Below are positions 1 through 7,143 of a stretch of DNA of 16,438 nucleotides, piece after piece. This DNA comes from DATJLQ01 sp035509415 (GTDB taxonomy: Bacteria > Pseudomonadota > Alphaproteobacteria > JACZXZ01), in assembly GCA_035509415.1 (NCBI GenBank), contig DATJLQ010000124.1:1-16438 (forward strand), given 5' to 3'. Below the pieces are notes generated by a model. The model was not told the DNA's origin and did no database searches. It saw only the letters and a program-made list of their open reading frames with translations. A program made the translations under genes and the position numbers. Each line of letters begins with the position of its first letter. Position 1 is the first letter of the stretch.

Positions 1-10
1 GGCGCCGCCC

Positions 11-1024
11 TTAGACTCTGGCGCCTCCCGCGGCGAGCTTGCGCTCGACCGCAGCCGCGACCGCATCCAGCGGGATCGCCTCCATGGCGGACGAGTCGGG
101 CGCGAAGTCCTGGGCGCGCAGCACCGTCAAGTCGGGCGTGAGAGGCGCGAATTTCGCGGGCGGCGACGGGCCGAAAAGCGAGACGAGCGGCGTATCGGCG
201 GCGGCCAGCATGTGGGACGTGCCGCTGTCGTTCGCGACCACGAGCGCCATGCGCCGTCCGACCGCCATGGTGAAGAGCGGCGAGCGGCGCACCTCGTCGG
301 CCACGCGGGAATCCTGGAGCGGGAACAAGGCGCCGGGAACCTCCGCGCCGAGCTCGGCGTCCCAACCCGGCTCTTGCGGCCCCAGGATGAACGCCACGCG
401 CACGCCGAGCGTCTGGATGTGGCGCGCGAGGGCAGCGAACCGGTCGCGCGGCCAGCATTTGTATTTCCCGCCCGCTCCGGGCGCCAATCCCACATAACGC
501 GTCCCCTCGGGCAACAGCGCGCGCGCGGCCGCATCGAAGCGCGCCGGCAGGGGCGGCGGCGGGGCGAAGCCCGGCTCGCGCCCGAGCGCCACGCGTACGA
601 GATCGAGCAGTTGCGGCACCAGGGCCGGCGGCTTCCGGTATTTCCCCGCGGGCTTCAAGTCGGAAAAGAGGAATCCGCCGGTGCCCGCGATGAAGGTACC
701 GTGGCGAATGCGGCGCAGGATGAGCGTGGTGAGGCCGCGGCGCTGGGTGTCGATCACGAGGTCGAAGCGGCGCGGCGCGAGCGGGCGCGTCAAGAGCTCG
801 TGAACGTGCCAGCCGATATGGGCGTCCTCGATCACCTCGTCGATATAGGTCTCGACCAGCGGCTTGAGGGTCGAGGCGTAGACCGACTTCCCCTGCCCCG
901 CGAGCCAGGTCACGCGCGCGCTTGGCCAGGAGGCGCGGATCGCGCGCAGGAACGGGATCTTCATGAAGCCGTCGCCCGTGAGCTCGAGTCCGGAATAGAC
1001 CAGGATGGTCGCGGCCTCGACCAT
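11..1024 (-). CDS. Glycosyltransferase family 9 (heptosyltransferase-like) protein
   Basis: The 337-residue product fits GT9, the family of ADP-heptose:LPS heptosyltransferases, which move a sugar from a nucleotide donor onto lipopolysaccharide core at the cytoplasmic face of the inner membrane. The N-terminal Rossmann half starts at once (ILVYSGLELTGDG, 7-19). The C-terminal donor half has LAPGAGGKYKCWP (180-192), matching the family PGA..K.WP pattern, and NDSGTSHMLAAADTPLVSLF (265-284), the typical donor-binding signature. The ATG lies 3 bases after the permease stop, so the gene looks like the last member of the ABC block and is probably translationally coupled. No other surface-polysaccharide gene is visible, so the acceptor is unknown and LPS core heptose addition is only the family default. 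It may decorate another glycan. GT9 membership is firm; substrate is not. Confidence 0.88.
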   Translation of the reverse strand: MVEAATILVYSGLELTGDGFMKIPFLRAIRASWPSARVTWLAGQGKSVYASTLKPLVETYIDEVIEDAHIGWHVHELLTRPLAPRRFDLVIDTQRRGLTTLILRRIRHGTFIAGTGGFLFSDLKPAGKYRKPPALVPQLLDLVRVALGREPGFAPPPPLPARFDAAARALLPEGTRYVGLAPGAGGKYKCWPRDRFAALARHIQTLGVRVAFILGPQEPGWDAELGAEVPGALFPLQDSRVADEVRRSPLFTMAVGRRMALVVANDSGTSHMLAAADTPLVSLFGPSPPAKFAPLTPDLTVLRAQDFAPDSSAMEAIPLDAVAAAVERKLAAGGARV

Positions 1025-1027
1025 GGC

Positions 1028-1867
1028 TCAGTTCTCGCGCCGCACGGCGCTCTCGTGCCAGCGCCGCAGCATCAGCCATTGGAGAAGCGTGAGCACGAGA
1101 AAAATCGCGACGCCCGCAAGCGAGACCAGCACCAGGGCCGCGAACATGCGCGGGATGTTGAGCCGGTAGCCCGATTCGAGGATGCGGTAGGCGAGCCCCG
1201 AGGCCGAGCCCGCGGTGCCGGCGACGAATTCCGCCACCACGGCGCCGATGAGGGCCAGGCCGCCGCTGATCCTGAGCCCGCCGAGGAAATAGGGCATTGC
1301 CGCCGGGAGGCGCAAAAGGAACAGCGTCTGGCTGCGCGACGCGCCGTAAAGCTGGAACAGGTTCAGGAGATTGTGGTCGGCGCTGTTGAGGCCGAGGGTG
1401 GTGTTCGAGACCACCGGGAAGAAGGCGACGATCCAGGCGCAGATGAGCAAGGCGAGCTGGGTGTCGCGCACCCAGATGATGATCAAGGGTGCTATCGCGA
1501 CGATGGGCGTCACCTGGAGAATCACGGCATAGGGAAAGAGGCTGAGCTCGACGATGCGCGACTGGGCGAAAAGGATCGCGATCGCGAGGCCGCCGATCGC
1601 GGCGGCGAGGAAGGCGAGCCCCGTGTTCTCGAGCGTGATCCAGAGCGAGCCCGAGAGCGTCGGCCAATCCGAGACGAGCGTGCGCGCGATCGCGAGCGGG
1701 CCGGGCAGGATGTAGGGTGGGATCGCGTAATGGCGCACGATTTCCTGCCAGCCCGCGAGCATGAGAATGCCGACCACGATCGGCGCCGCGATCTTGAGGG
1801 CGAGGGCCGCGTGGCCGCCCCCTTCGGCGCGCACCGGCTCGGGATCGAAGCTCGGAAGCTCGCTCAT
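1028..1867 (-). CDS. ABC transporter permease, SsuC/TauC/ThiX-like family
   Basis: This 279-residue inner-membrane protein belongs to the binding-protein-dependent permease family that serves nitrate, sulfonate, taurine and pyrimidine importers. It has a first membrane segment near residues 23-40 and about five more hydrophobic segments. The cytoplasmic coupling (EAA-type) loop near residues 175-210 reads GASRSQTLFLLRLPAAMPYF and then GGLRISGG, where the ATPase docks. Its ATG overlaps the ATPase stop codon as ATGA (1864-1867), a classic sign of translational coupling. With the ATPase and binding protein just upstream it completes a three-part importer, presumably as a homodimer. The substrate cannot be read from the permease. 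Confidence 0.93.
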   Translation of the reverse strand: MSELPSFDPEPVRAEGGGHAALALKIAAPIVVGILMLAGWQEIVRHYAIPPYILPGPLAIARTLVSDWPTLSGSLWITLENTGLAFLAAAIGGLAIAILFAQSRIVELSLFPYAVILQVTPIVAIAPLIIIWVRDTQLALLICAWIVAFFPVVSNTTLGLNSADHNLLNLFQLYGASRSQTLFLLRLPAAMPYFLGGLRISGGLALIGAVVAEFVAGTAGSASGLAYRILESGYRLNIPRMFAALVLVSLAGVAIFLVLTLLQWLMLRRWHESAVRREN

Positions 1868-2715
1868 GACGCGGCCCGCGTCGCCCGCTCAGCTTGGCCC
1901 GTTCCCGCGCTCGCGCGCGCAAGGGCGGCGCTGGTGGCCGCGCACAACGCGCCATAGTCGGCGGAGTTGCGCCAGACCTCGTCGCGCGGATAGGGGGTCG
2001 GCACCTTGATCTCCTCGACCACGCGGCCGGGCCGGCCCGACATGACCAGGATGCGCTCGGAGAGATAGACCGATTCGTAGACGCTATGGGTCACGAACAC
2101 GACCGTGAGCCGGCGCCGCTGCCAAAGGCGCAGGAGGTCGTTGTTGAGGCGGAAGCGCGTGATTTCGTCGAGGGCCGCGAAGGGCTCGTCCATCAACAAG
2201 AGCTCGGGTCCCGTCACGAGTGCCCTTGCGATCGAGACGCGCATCTTCATCCCGCCCGAGAGCTCGCGCGGGTAGGAGTCCTCGAAGCCGTCGAGGCCGA
2301 CCTGGGCGATCGCCTCGTCGACCCGCGCGCGCGCGGCCTCGCGCGGCTCGCGCGCGAGCCGGAGCGGGAGATAGACGTTGTCGCGCACGGTGGCCCAAGG
2401 CATGAGGGTCGGCTCCTGGAACACGAAGCCGATGTTGCGCCGCTTCCGCCGCGCGGCCAGGCCGGCCGGGTCGCCCGCCTCGCTTGGCCAGTCGATGCGC
2501 CCGGCGCTCAAGGTCCCGAGGCCCGCGACGAGGCGGAGGATGGTCGATTTGCCGCAGCCCGACGGGCCCAAGAGGGTCACGAACTCGCGCGCCCTCACCG
2601 CGATCGAGACGTTCGCGAGGGCGACCAGCCCGCTCGAATAGGTCTTGCCCACGCCCGCGAGCGCGACGATGGGCGTCTCAGCCGCTCCGGGCGCCGCAGA
2701 GATCGGGTCCGCCAC
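1864..2715 (-). CDS. ABC transporter ATP-binding protein, SsuB/TauB/ThiZ-like
   Basis: This is the cytoplasmic ATPase that powers the importer. With the GTG start at 2715 the product is 283 residues, a normal length. All expected motifs are present: Walker A GPSGCGKST (50-58), the Q-loop in FVFQEPTLMPW, signature LSGGMKMRVSIARAL, Walker B LLLMDEPFAALD, and the switch histidine in VFVTHSVYES. The GTG was chosen because it lies 11 bases after the binding-protein stop and just before the first conserved strand (PIVALAGVGKTY). The open frame continues far upstream, but that part is a shadow of the binding-protein gene. No strong Shine-Dalgarno precedes the GTG, so translation may depend on coupling. 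The gene ends in a 4-base overlap with the permease. Confidence 0.92.
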   Translation of the reverse strand: MADPISAAPGAAETPIVALAGVGKTYSSGLVALANVSIAVRAREFVTLLGPSGCGKSTILRLVAGLGTLSAGRIDWPSEAGDPAGLAARRKRRNIGFVFQEPTLMPWATVRDNVYLPLRLAREPREAARARVDEAIAQVGLDGFEDSYPRELSGGMKMRVSIARALVTGPELLLMDEPFAALDEITRFRLNNDLLRLWQRRRLTVVFVTHSVYESVYLSERILVMSGRPGRVVEEIKVPTPYPRDEVWRNSADYGALCAATSAALARASAGTGQAERATRAAS

Positions 2716-2726
2716 CCCGGCACCCG

Positions 2727-3758
2727 CTAATTCTTCGGCCGCATCTCGACTCCGTGGCGCTTGTCGACGAAGTCGAAATCGAAGCCCTTCCGCCAGTCGA
2801 GGTCCTTCTTGTAGATGCCCGCGTCGGCCATGATCTTGTAGAGCTTCGCGACGCGCTCGGGCGTCATGGCGCCGATCCCCATCAGGACCGCGTCGCCCGA
2901 ATCGACGATGCCGTATTGCTTGAGCATGGCGATGCCGTTCGCGATCACGTCGTCGGGCATGTCGGGGTTGTCCTTCTTGATGAGCGCGTTGGCCGGCGCC
3001 GGGTCGCCGTAGAGATAGCTGTACCAGCCCTCGATCGAGGCGTTGATGAAGCGCTGCACGACATCCGGACGGTCGTGGATCATCTTGGCCGAGGTGGTGA
3101 TCATGTTGCCGTAGGAGGGCCAGCCGGCGGTCGCGATCAGGTTGACCACGACGGTCGCGCCGGTCTTGGCGAGGATATAGGGCTCGCTGGTCACGTAGCC
3201 CTGCTGGATCGCGTTCGGGTCGGCGAGGAACGGCGCCATGTTGAACGTGTAGGGCCGGATCTGGCTGTCGGAATAGCCGAACTTCGATTTGAGGAACAGC
3301 CACCAGCCCTCGCGCGTGTCGCTCGAGATCAGGATCGGCTTTCCCTTCATCTGCTGGAACGTGTCGTTGCCGGTGCCGGCGTGGGAGATGAGGCAGGCCG
3401 GATCCTTCTGGAAGAACGCCGCGACCGTCACCATCGGAATGTCGTTGGCGATGAAATTGAGCGCCACCGACGTGTTGGACGAGATCGCGAAATCGAGCAC
3501 GCCGGCCGCGAGCAGCTGGCTGTTGTTCACCTGCGGCCCACCCTGGCGCAGTTCGACGTCGAGCCCGTACTTCTTGTAGAGGCCGGTCGCGAGCGCCTGA
3601 TAGTAGCCGCCATATTCGGCCTCGGCCTTCCAGTCGGTGCCGAAGACGATCTTGTCGAGGGCCGCGGCCGGCGTCGGGTGCGCGAGGAGGAACGCCGAGG
3701 CCGCCAAGAGGGCCGCGAGCGCGCCCAGGCGTCGGCGCGAGAAGCTGTGGGTCGGCAT
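2727..3758 (-). CDS. ABC transporter periplasmic substrate-binding protein, NMT1/THI5-like
   Basis: This is the 343-residue solute receptor of the importer. The signal peptide has a basic stretch (SRRRLG, 7-12), a hydrophobic core and a likely cut after residue 33 (PAAA/LDK). The twin arginines are only loosely Tat-like. The mature start GTDWKAEAEYGGYYQALA resembles the NMT1/THI5 family, whose members bind pyrimidine precursors of thiamin and other small heterocycles or sulfonates. GLYKKYGLDVEL, GGPQVNNSQLLAAG and a late GIVDSGDA segment also fit. The ATG at 3758 was chosen because AGGGAGA lies about 9-11 bases upstream and it gives a standard signal peptide. An alternative ATG at 3791 overlaps the creatininase stop (ATGA) and would add 11 residues. 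A pyrimidine-like ligand is inference. Confidence 0.9.
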   Translation of the reverse strand: MPTHSFSRRRLGALAALLAASAFLLAHPTPAAALDKIVFGTDWKAEAEYGGYYQALATGLYKKYGLDVELRQGGPQVNNSQLLAAGVLDFAISSNTSVALNFIANDIPMVTVAAFFQKDPACLISHAGTGNDTFQQMKGKPILISSDTREGWWLFLKSKFGYSDSQIRPYTFNMAPFLADPNAIQQGYVTSEPYILAKTGATVVVNLIATAGWPSYGNMITTSAKMIHDRPDVVQRFINASIEGWYSYLYGDPAPANALIKKDNPDMPDDVIANGIAMLKQYGIVDSGDAVLMGIGAMTPERVAKLYKIMADAGIYKKDLDWRKGFDFDFVDKRHGVEMRPKN

Positions 3759-3787
3759 GGACAAAGTCTCCCTGGGATCGCGCGGTG

Positions 3788-4612
3788 TCATCGGGACCGC
3801 ACCTCCGCGCGCGGCGCGTCCTTGAGGAGGTCGAGCGGCATGCGGTCGAGCTCGACGAGGATCTTCGCGGTCGCGCGCGCCGCCTGGTCGACGAGCGCGC
3901 GACCCACGTCGGCGCTCGCCTGGGTCGCGTCGCCGCACGCACCGGCCGCGTTCAAATCCTGGGTCATCCAGCTGAACGGCACGCGGCCATGGGCGCCGAT
4001 AGGCTCGTAGTCGCGCGCGATCTCGAGCGAGCGCGGCGCGAAGTCGGCGATGCGCTCGCGCCGCACCTGGTCGGGGGCGAGATGCAGCATGATCGAGGTC
4101 TCGACGGCGCCGCCATGGATGCCGTGCTCGATCTCGGCGCGCCCGAAGGCGGCACCCGCGTCCCATAGGCGATAGGCGTTGACCTGGACCACGAGCATCC
4201 TGTGGCGCGCGCGCAGCTCGCGTCCGACGATGTCGAGGATCTGCGGCTGGCCGCCGTGACTGTTGAAGAGGACGAGCTTCCGCACCCCCGCTTTCGCGAC
4301 CGCGGCGCCGATCTCGCTCCAGAGCCGGATCGCCGTCTCGGCGCTGAGCGAAAGCGTGCCCGGAAAATCGCCATGCTCGTCGCTGCGCCCGATATTTTGC
4401 GCCGGAAGGACGAGGAGCAAGAGATCGTGCGGCGCGAGCTCGAGCGCGCGCGCGAGGATGCCCTCATTGATGACCGCGTCGACGCCGACCGAAAGATGCG
4501 GCCCGTGCTGCTCGATCGCGGCCACCGGCAGGATCGCGATCGCGCGCGCCGCGTCGAGGGTCGCGAATTCCTCGGTCGTGATGTCCTGCCAATTGCGATG
4601 CCGCGCGCCCAT
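3788..4612 (-). CDS. Creatininase-family (PF02633) metal-dependent amidohydrolase
   Basis: The 274-residue product belongs to the creatininase superfamily: cytoplasmic, usually oligomeric, two-metal hydrolases of cyclic or linear amides. Members include creatinine amidohydrolase, the formamide hydrolase ArfB and MftE. Metal-site residues are in place: E34 and H36 in AAIEQHGPHL, D45 in VGVDAV, H119 in FNSHGGQ, and a Glu in HGGAVETSIML. The family GDFPGTLSLS segment is at 81-90. The loop reads NSHGGQ rather than the common NGHGGN, so substrate may differ from textbook creatininase. The ATG at 4612 follows GGGGGTGAGG at good spacing; a longer upstream frame lacks homology. The close link to an importer suggests it hydrolyses the imported compound, but the substrate is unknown. 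Confidence 0.9.
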   Translation of the reverse strand: MGARHRNWQDITTEEFATLDAARAIAILPVAAIEQHGPHLSVGVDAVINEGILARALELAPHDLLLLVLPAQNIGRSDEHGDFPGTLSLSAETAIRLWSEIGAAVAKAGVRKLVLFNSHGGQPQILDIVGRELRARHRMLVVQVNAYRLWDAGAAFGRAEIEHGIHGGAVETSIMLHLAPDQVRRERIADFAPRSLEIARDYEPIGAHGRVPFSWMTQDLNAAGACGDATQASADVGRALVDQAARATAKILVELDRMPLDLLKDAPRAEVRSR

Positions 4613-4638
4613 TTGCCTCACCCCCGGTCGCGCGGCCC

Positions 4639-4667
4639 AGCATAGAGGGCGCCCACCGGGATGAAAA
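4639..4667 (-). promoter_or_regulatory. Candidate sigma-70-like promoter for the creatininase-ABC-GT9 block
   Basis: Reading the minus strand, TTTTCA (4667-4662) and TATGCT (4644-4639) are separated by exactly 17 bases, each matching four of six consensus positions. They sit in the 115-base gap between the cyclophilin-like gene and the creatininase ATG at 4612. This predicts a leader of about 20 bases that includes the GGGGGTGAGG ribosome site. It would make the five downstream genes a transcription unit separate from the protease and cyclophilin-like genes. Seen by eye only. Confidence 0.42.
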
Positions 4668-4727
4668 GCCGCGCGTGGCGCCCCGGATGGCGGGATTCGG
4701 CCGGTTTCGGCTGCGTCCCAGGACCCG

Positions 4728-5105
4728 TCAATCGAGCCGCTCGACCCGGATCGGCTCGCCGTCGCGCACGGACTTGAGGCGCCGCACATCCTCGCTCGCC
4801 CGGCCCCAGATGTTGGTCGGGTTGGCGAGGCGGATCTCGTCGCCGCGCGAGATCGGCGTGCGGCCGAAGCCGATCGCGATCGAATCGCCCTCGACCCAGA
4901 AGGCGAGCTCGCCGCGCTCGACCAGGGCACGCGCGCCCGCCTCGCGCTCGGCCGAGACCGGGGTCGAGAAATAGACCTCCTCGCCCCAGGTCTGGGCGCG
5001 CGACGAGAACGGGGCCGCGGCGTAGAGGGCCGCCGCCGTCGGCGTGTCGAGAAGCTCGGCCGTGAGCACGACGTTTCCGATTTTAAGCTTGAGACGCTTG
5101 GCCAT
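4728..5105 (-). CDS. Cyclophilin-like fold protein (TM1367/DUF369 type)
   Basis: This small 125-residue protein resembles the cyclophilin-like family typified by Thermotoga TM1367. It has an N-terminal strand pair (LKLKIGNVVLTAEL), TAAALYAAAPFSS, WGEEVYFSTPV near the middle, and ELAFWVEGDSIAIGFGRTPI followed by DEIRLANPTNIWGRA. The fold looks like a prolyl isomerase barrel, but members generally lack demonstrated isomerase activity and their role is unknown. No signal peptide is seen, so it is probably cytoplasmic. The gene starts 48 bases after the protease stop and lacks a clear Shine-Dalgarno, so it may be co-transcribed with the protease or feed into the creatininase block. The family has been seen near small-molecule metabolism genes, which is compatible here but not informative. 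Confidence 0.8.
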   Translation of the reverse strand: MAKRLKLKIGNVVLTAELLDTPTAAALYAAAPFSSRAQTWGEEVYFSTPVSAEREAGARALVERGELAFWVEGDSIAIGFGRTPISRGDEIRLANPTNIWGRASEDVRRLKSVRDGEPIRVERLD

Positions 5106-5153
5106 GGCGCTGGTTTAGCGCGAGCGCGCGACGCGGTTCAAGGCCGGATTCGA

Positions 5154-6185
5154 TTATTCCCGCGCGAGCGGGTGGGCCGCCCAGCATTCGAGGAGCAGCG
5201 TGAAGGGCGTTCCCTTGGCGGCGACGTCCGGGGCCGCGAGTGCCGCGCCCGAGGGGGCCGTCCGGTAACGCACATGCTGCGCGTCGAGGAAGCGGCGCAC
5301 GGTCGCCTCGTTGATGGCGAAATTGACGTTCTCGGGGATGATCGCGTTCTTGGTACGCAGGTTCGCCGCCTCGAGCCGCGCGACCACGACGCCCACGAGA
5401 TTGCCGGACGAATCGAGCACCGGACCGCCGCTGTTGCCCGGCTGGGTCGGCGCGCTGATCTGCATCTCGCTGCGGTCGTTGCGATAGCCCGCGAGCGCGT
5501 TGATCGCACCCGTGGTCACGATCACGTCGGCGCCGAGAAAGCCGTGGAGCGGAAATCCCAATACCACCACGGGCTCGCCCGGGCGCGCATTGTTGCCGTC
5601 GCGGAAGGTGGCGTAGGCCGGATGGGCCAAACGCAGCTTCAACAGCGCCAAGTCCGCCGCGGGATCGATCGCGACCGGATCGAGGCGCTCCCCGTTGCCC
5701 GCGCGCATCTCCGCGCATTGGCGCACCACGTGGTGATTGGTGAGCACGTGCCCGACCGCGTCCACCACGATGCCGGTCCCGTTTCCGACCGCGCGCAAAG
5801 CGCCCGGGCGTGCGGCGGGGGCGCCGGCATTCAACGAAACATGCCGGCGGTTGAGCTCGGCCGCGAGGGCCGAGACCAGGCGTTTCGAGATGCGGCCCGA
5901 GACGGGCATCCCCTGGTCGCGTTGAAACGCCTTGATCGCGGCGTGCAGCGTACGGTCCATCTCGTCGCGCGGCGGGCCGGCGCGATAGCCGAGAAGATCG
6001 AGCGCGTTGACCACGGCGGCATTGAGCGATTGGGCGCCGGCCGGGCCGCGTTGGTATTGGCTCGCCTCGTCGGCCTGGGCGAGGAGGATCGGCTGCGGCG
6101 CGTCCGCGCGCGGCATGGCCCAGGCCGGGCCCGCGGCAAGCCCGGAAGCCGCCAGGAAAAGCGCCAAAGGCCCGAAAGACCGCAT
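5154..6185 (-). CDS. Secreted trypsin-like serine protease with peptidoglycan-binding domain
   Basis: The 343-residue product has a signal peptide (1-23, cut after AWA), a peptidoglycan-binding type 1 domain at about 53-108 (ALDLLGYRAGPP...AIKAFQRDQGMPVSG), and a trypsin-like domain from about 130. The catalytic triad is visible: H152 in TNHHVV, D178 in DPAADLALLKL and S252 in QPGNSGGPV. No PDZ domain follows, unlike DegP or DegS, so this is a compact periplasmic or cell-wall-anchored protease. The short C-terminal tail has a lone cysteine (about 334). It is transcribed divergently from a two-component system 251 bases away, which hints at shared envelope-stress control. Its substrate is unknown. 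The start at 6185 gives a standard signal peptide. Confidence 0.9.
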   Translation of the reverse strand: MRSFGPLALFLAASGLAAGPAWAMPRADAPQPILLAQADEASQYQRGPAGAQSLNAAVVNALDLLGYRAGPPRDEMDRTLHAAIKAFQRDQGMPVSGRISKRLVSALAAELNRRHVSLNAGAPAARPGALRAVGNGTGIVVDAVGHVLTNHHVVRQCAEMRAGNGERLDPVAIDPAADLALLKLRLAHPAYATFRDGNNARPGEPVVVLGFPLHGFLGADVIVTTGAINALAGYRNDRSEMQISAPTQPGNSGGPVLDSSGNLVGVVVARLEAANLRTKNAIIPENVNFAINEATVRRFLDAQHVRYRTAPSGAALAAPDVAAKGTPFTLLLECWAAHPLARE

Positions 6186-6269
6186 CGCCCCATCCCCGGA
6201 TCGCCGTCGAAGCGCGCGAAAATCCTAGCATGGGATCGTCCCCGGCGCGAAGCCGCGCTACGCAAGGGT

Positions 6270-6291
6270 CCGATTTCGCGGCGGAAATCGG
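6270..6291. promoter_or_regulatory. Palindrome in the divergent protease/two-component promoter region
   Basis: CCGATTTC (6270-6277) and GAAATCGG (6284-6291) are perfect inverted repeats separated by 6 bases (GCGGCG). The site lies between the divergent starts at 6185 and 6437, 16 bases upstream of the candidate -35 of the response-regulator promoter. This position suits an activator or autoregulatory operator shared by both genes. No T tract follows, so a terminator is less likely. Regulator identity is inference; OmpR-family proteins often prefer direct repeats, so another factor is possible. Confidence 0.4.
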
Positions 6292-6307
6292 GAAAGCGCC
6301 GTGCCCA

Positions 6308-6336
6308 TTAACGGCAAGGCCGAGGGGCGCTATGAT
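6308..6336 (+). promoter_or_regulatory. Candidate sigma-70-like promoter of the two-component operon
   Basis: TTAACG (6308-6313) and TATGAT (6331-6336) are spaced by 17 bases. The -10 box matches five of six consensus positions and the -35 four of six, notable in such GC-rich sequence. Transcription would begin near 6343, leaving a leader of about 94 bases before the regulator ATG at 6437. The leader is very GC-rich, with no recognised riboswitch. Confidence 0.55.
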
Positions 6337-6436
6337 GGGCAGCGGCCGTGATTTCGGAGCCCGGGGCCCGGGCTCCAAGGCCGCGCGGGGCCGCCCGGCG
6401 CTCGAGCCGGCGGCACCGGAACCAGGGAGCGAGTCG

Positions 6437-7117
6437 ATGCGGCTGCTGCTCGTCGAGGACAACCGGCAACTGGCCGAGTTTCTCCAATCCAGCTTGGCGC
6501 AGGCGGGCTTCTCGGTGTCGCCGGTCGAGACCGCGGCCGAGGCCAAAGCGTCGCTCGCGAATGCGCGTTACGACGTGCTGCTGATCGATCTCGGCCTCCC
6601 GGACGAGGACGGCATCACCATCATCGAGGGGCTCAGGAAGCGCGGCGACGGCACGCCCGCCATGATCCTGACCGCGCGCGACGGGCTGCGCGACCGGGTC
6701 GACGGGCTGAATGCGGGCGCCGACGATTATCTCGCCAAGCCCTTTGCGACCGAGGAGCTGGTCGCGCGCCTGCGCGCCCTCCTGCGCCGGCCGGGCAGCG
6801 CGCTCGGGCAGCAGCTCTCCTCGGGCAACCTCACCCTCGACACCTCGACCCACGAGGTGCAGATCGCGGGCGTTTCCGTGTCGCTCTCGCGGCGCGAGAT
6901 CAGCCTGCTCGAGCTCCTGCTGCGCCGCGCCGGGCGCGTGGTGCCGAAGCACGCGATCGAATCGAGCCTCTACGGTGCGGAGGAAGAAGTGGCGTCGAAC
7001 TCGGTCGAGGTGCTGGTGCACCGGCTCCGGAAGCGCCTCGCCAACTTCAACGCCCAGGTCAACGTCACCACGCTGCGCGGCATCGGCTACGTGCTCAGCG
7101 ACCAGCCGCCGGAATAA
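6437..7117 (+). CDS. OmpR/PhoB-family response regulator (QseB/TctD-like)
   Basis: This 226-residue cytoplasmic transcription regulator has a receiver domain (1-115) with acidic pocket E7/D8, phospho-acceptor D51 in LLIDLGLPDEDG, T79 in MILTARD and K101 in DDYLAKPF. A winged-helix DNA-binding domain follows (about 125-222), with SRREISLLELLLRRAGRVV, the recognition region NSVEVLVHRLRKRL and the terminal hairpin TLRGIGYVL. The ATG at 6437 follows AGGGAGCGAG and places the receiver at the extreme N terminus as usual; the frame upstream is GC-rich leader. It precedes its kinase by 26 bases, forming a two-gene operon. Target genes are unknown; the divergent protease is a plausible one. Confidence 0.94.
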   Translation: MRLLLVEDNRQLAEFLQSSLAQAGFSVSPVETAAEAKASLANARYDVLLIDLGLPDEDGITIIEGLRKRGDGTPAMILTARDGLRDRVDGLNAGADDYLAKPFATEELVARLRALLRRPGSALGQQLSSGNLTLDTSTHEVQIAGVSVSLSRREISLLELLLRRAGRVVPKHAIESSLYGAEEEVASNSVEVLVHRLRKRLANFNAQVNVTTLRGIGYVLSDQPPE

Positions 7118-7143
7118 AGCACCCGCGGGCGGGCGACGGCTCC

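Noticed and set aside
212..1957. Long plus-strand open frame opposite the glycosyltransferase and permease
   Set aside because: Its composition is charged and Arg/Glu/Gly-rich with no domain, and it is antisense to two clearly conserved genes. It results from GC-rich codon bias.
1864..3942. A 692-codon minus-strand frame joining extra sequence to the ABC ATPase
   Set aside because: Only the last 283 codons show ATPase homology. The upstream part is an Arg/Pro-rich shadow of the binding-protein gene in another frame.
5106..5153. TTGAAC plus TAAACC as a promoter for the cyclophilin-like gene
   Set aside because: The -10 match is poor and the implied start point would fall at or past the start codon.
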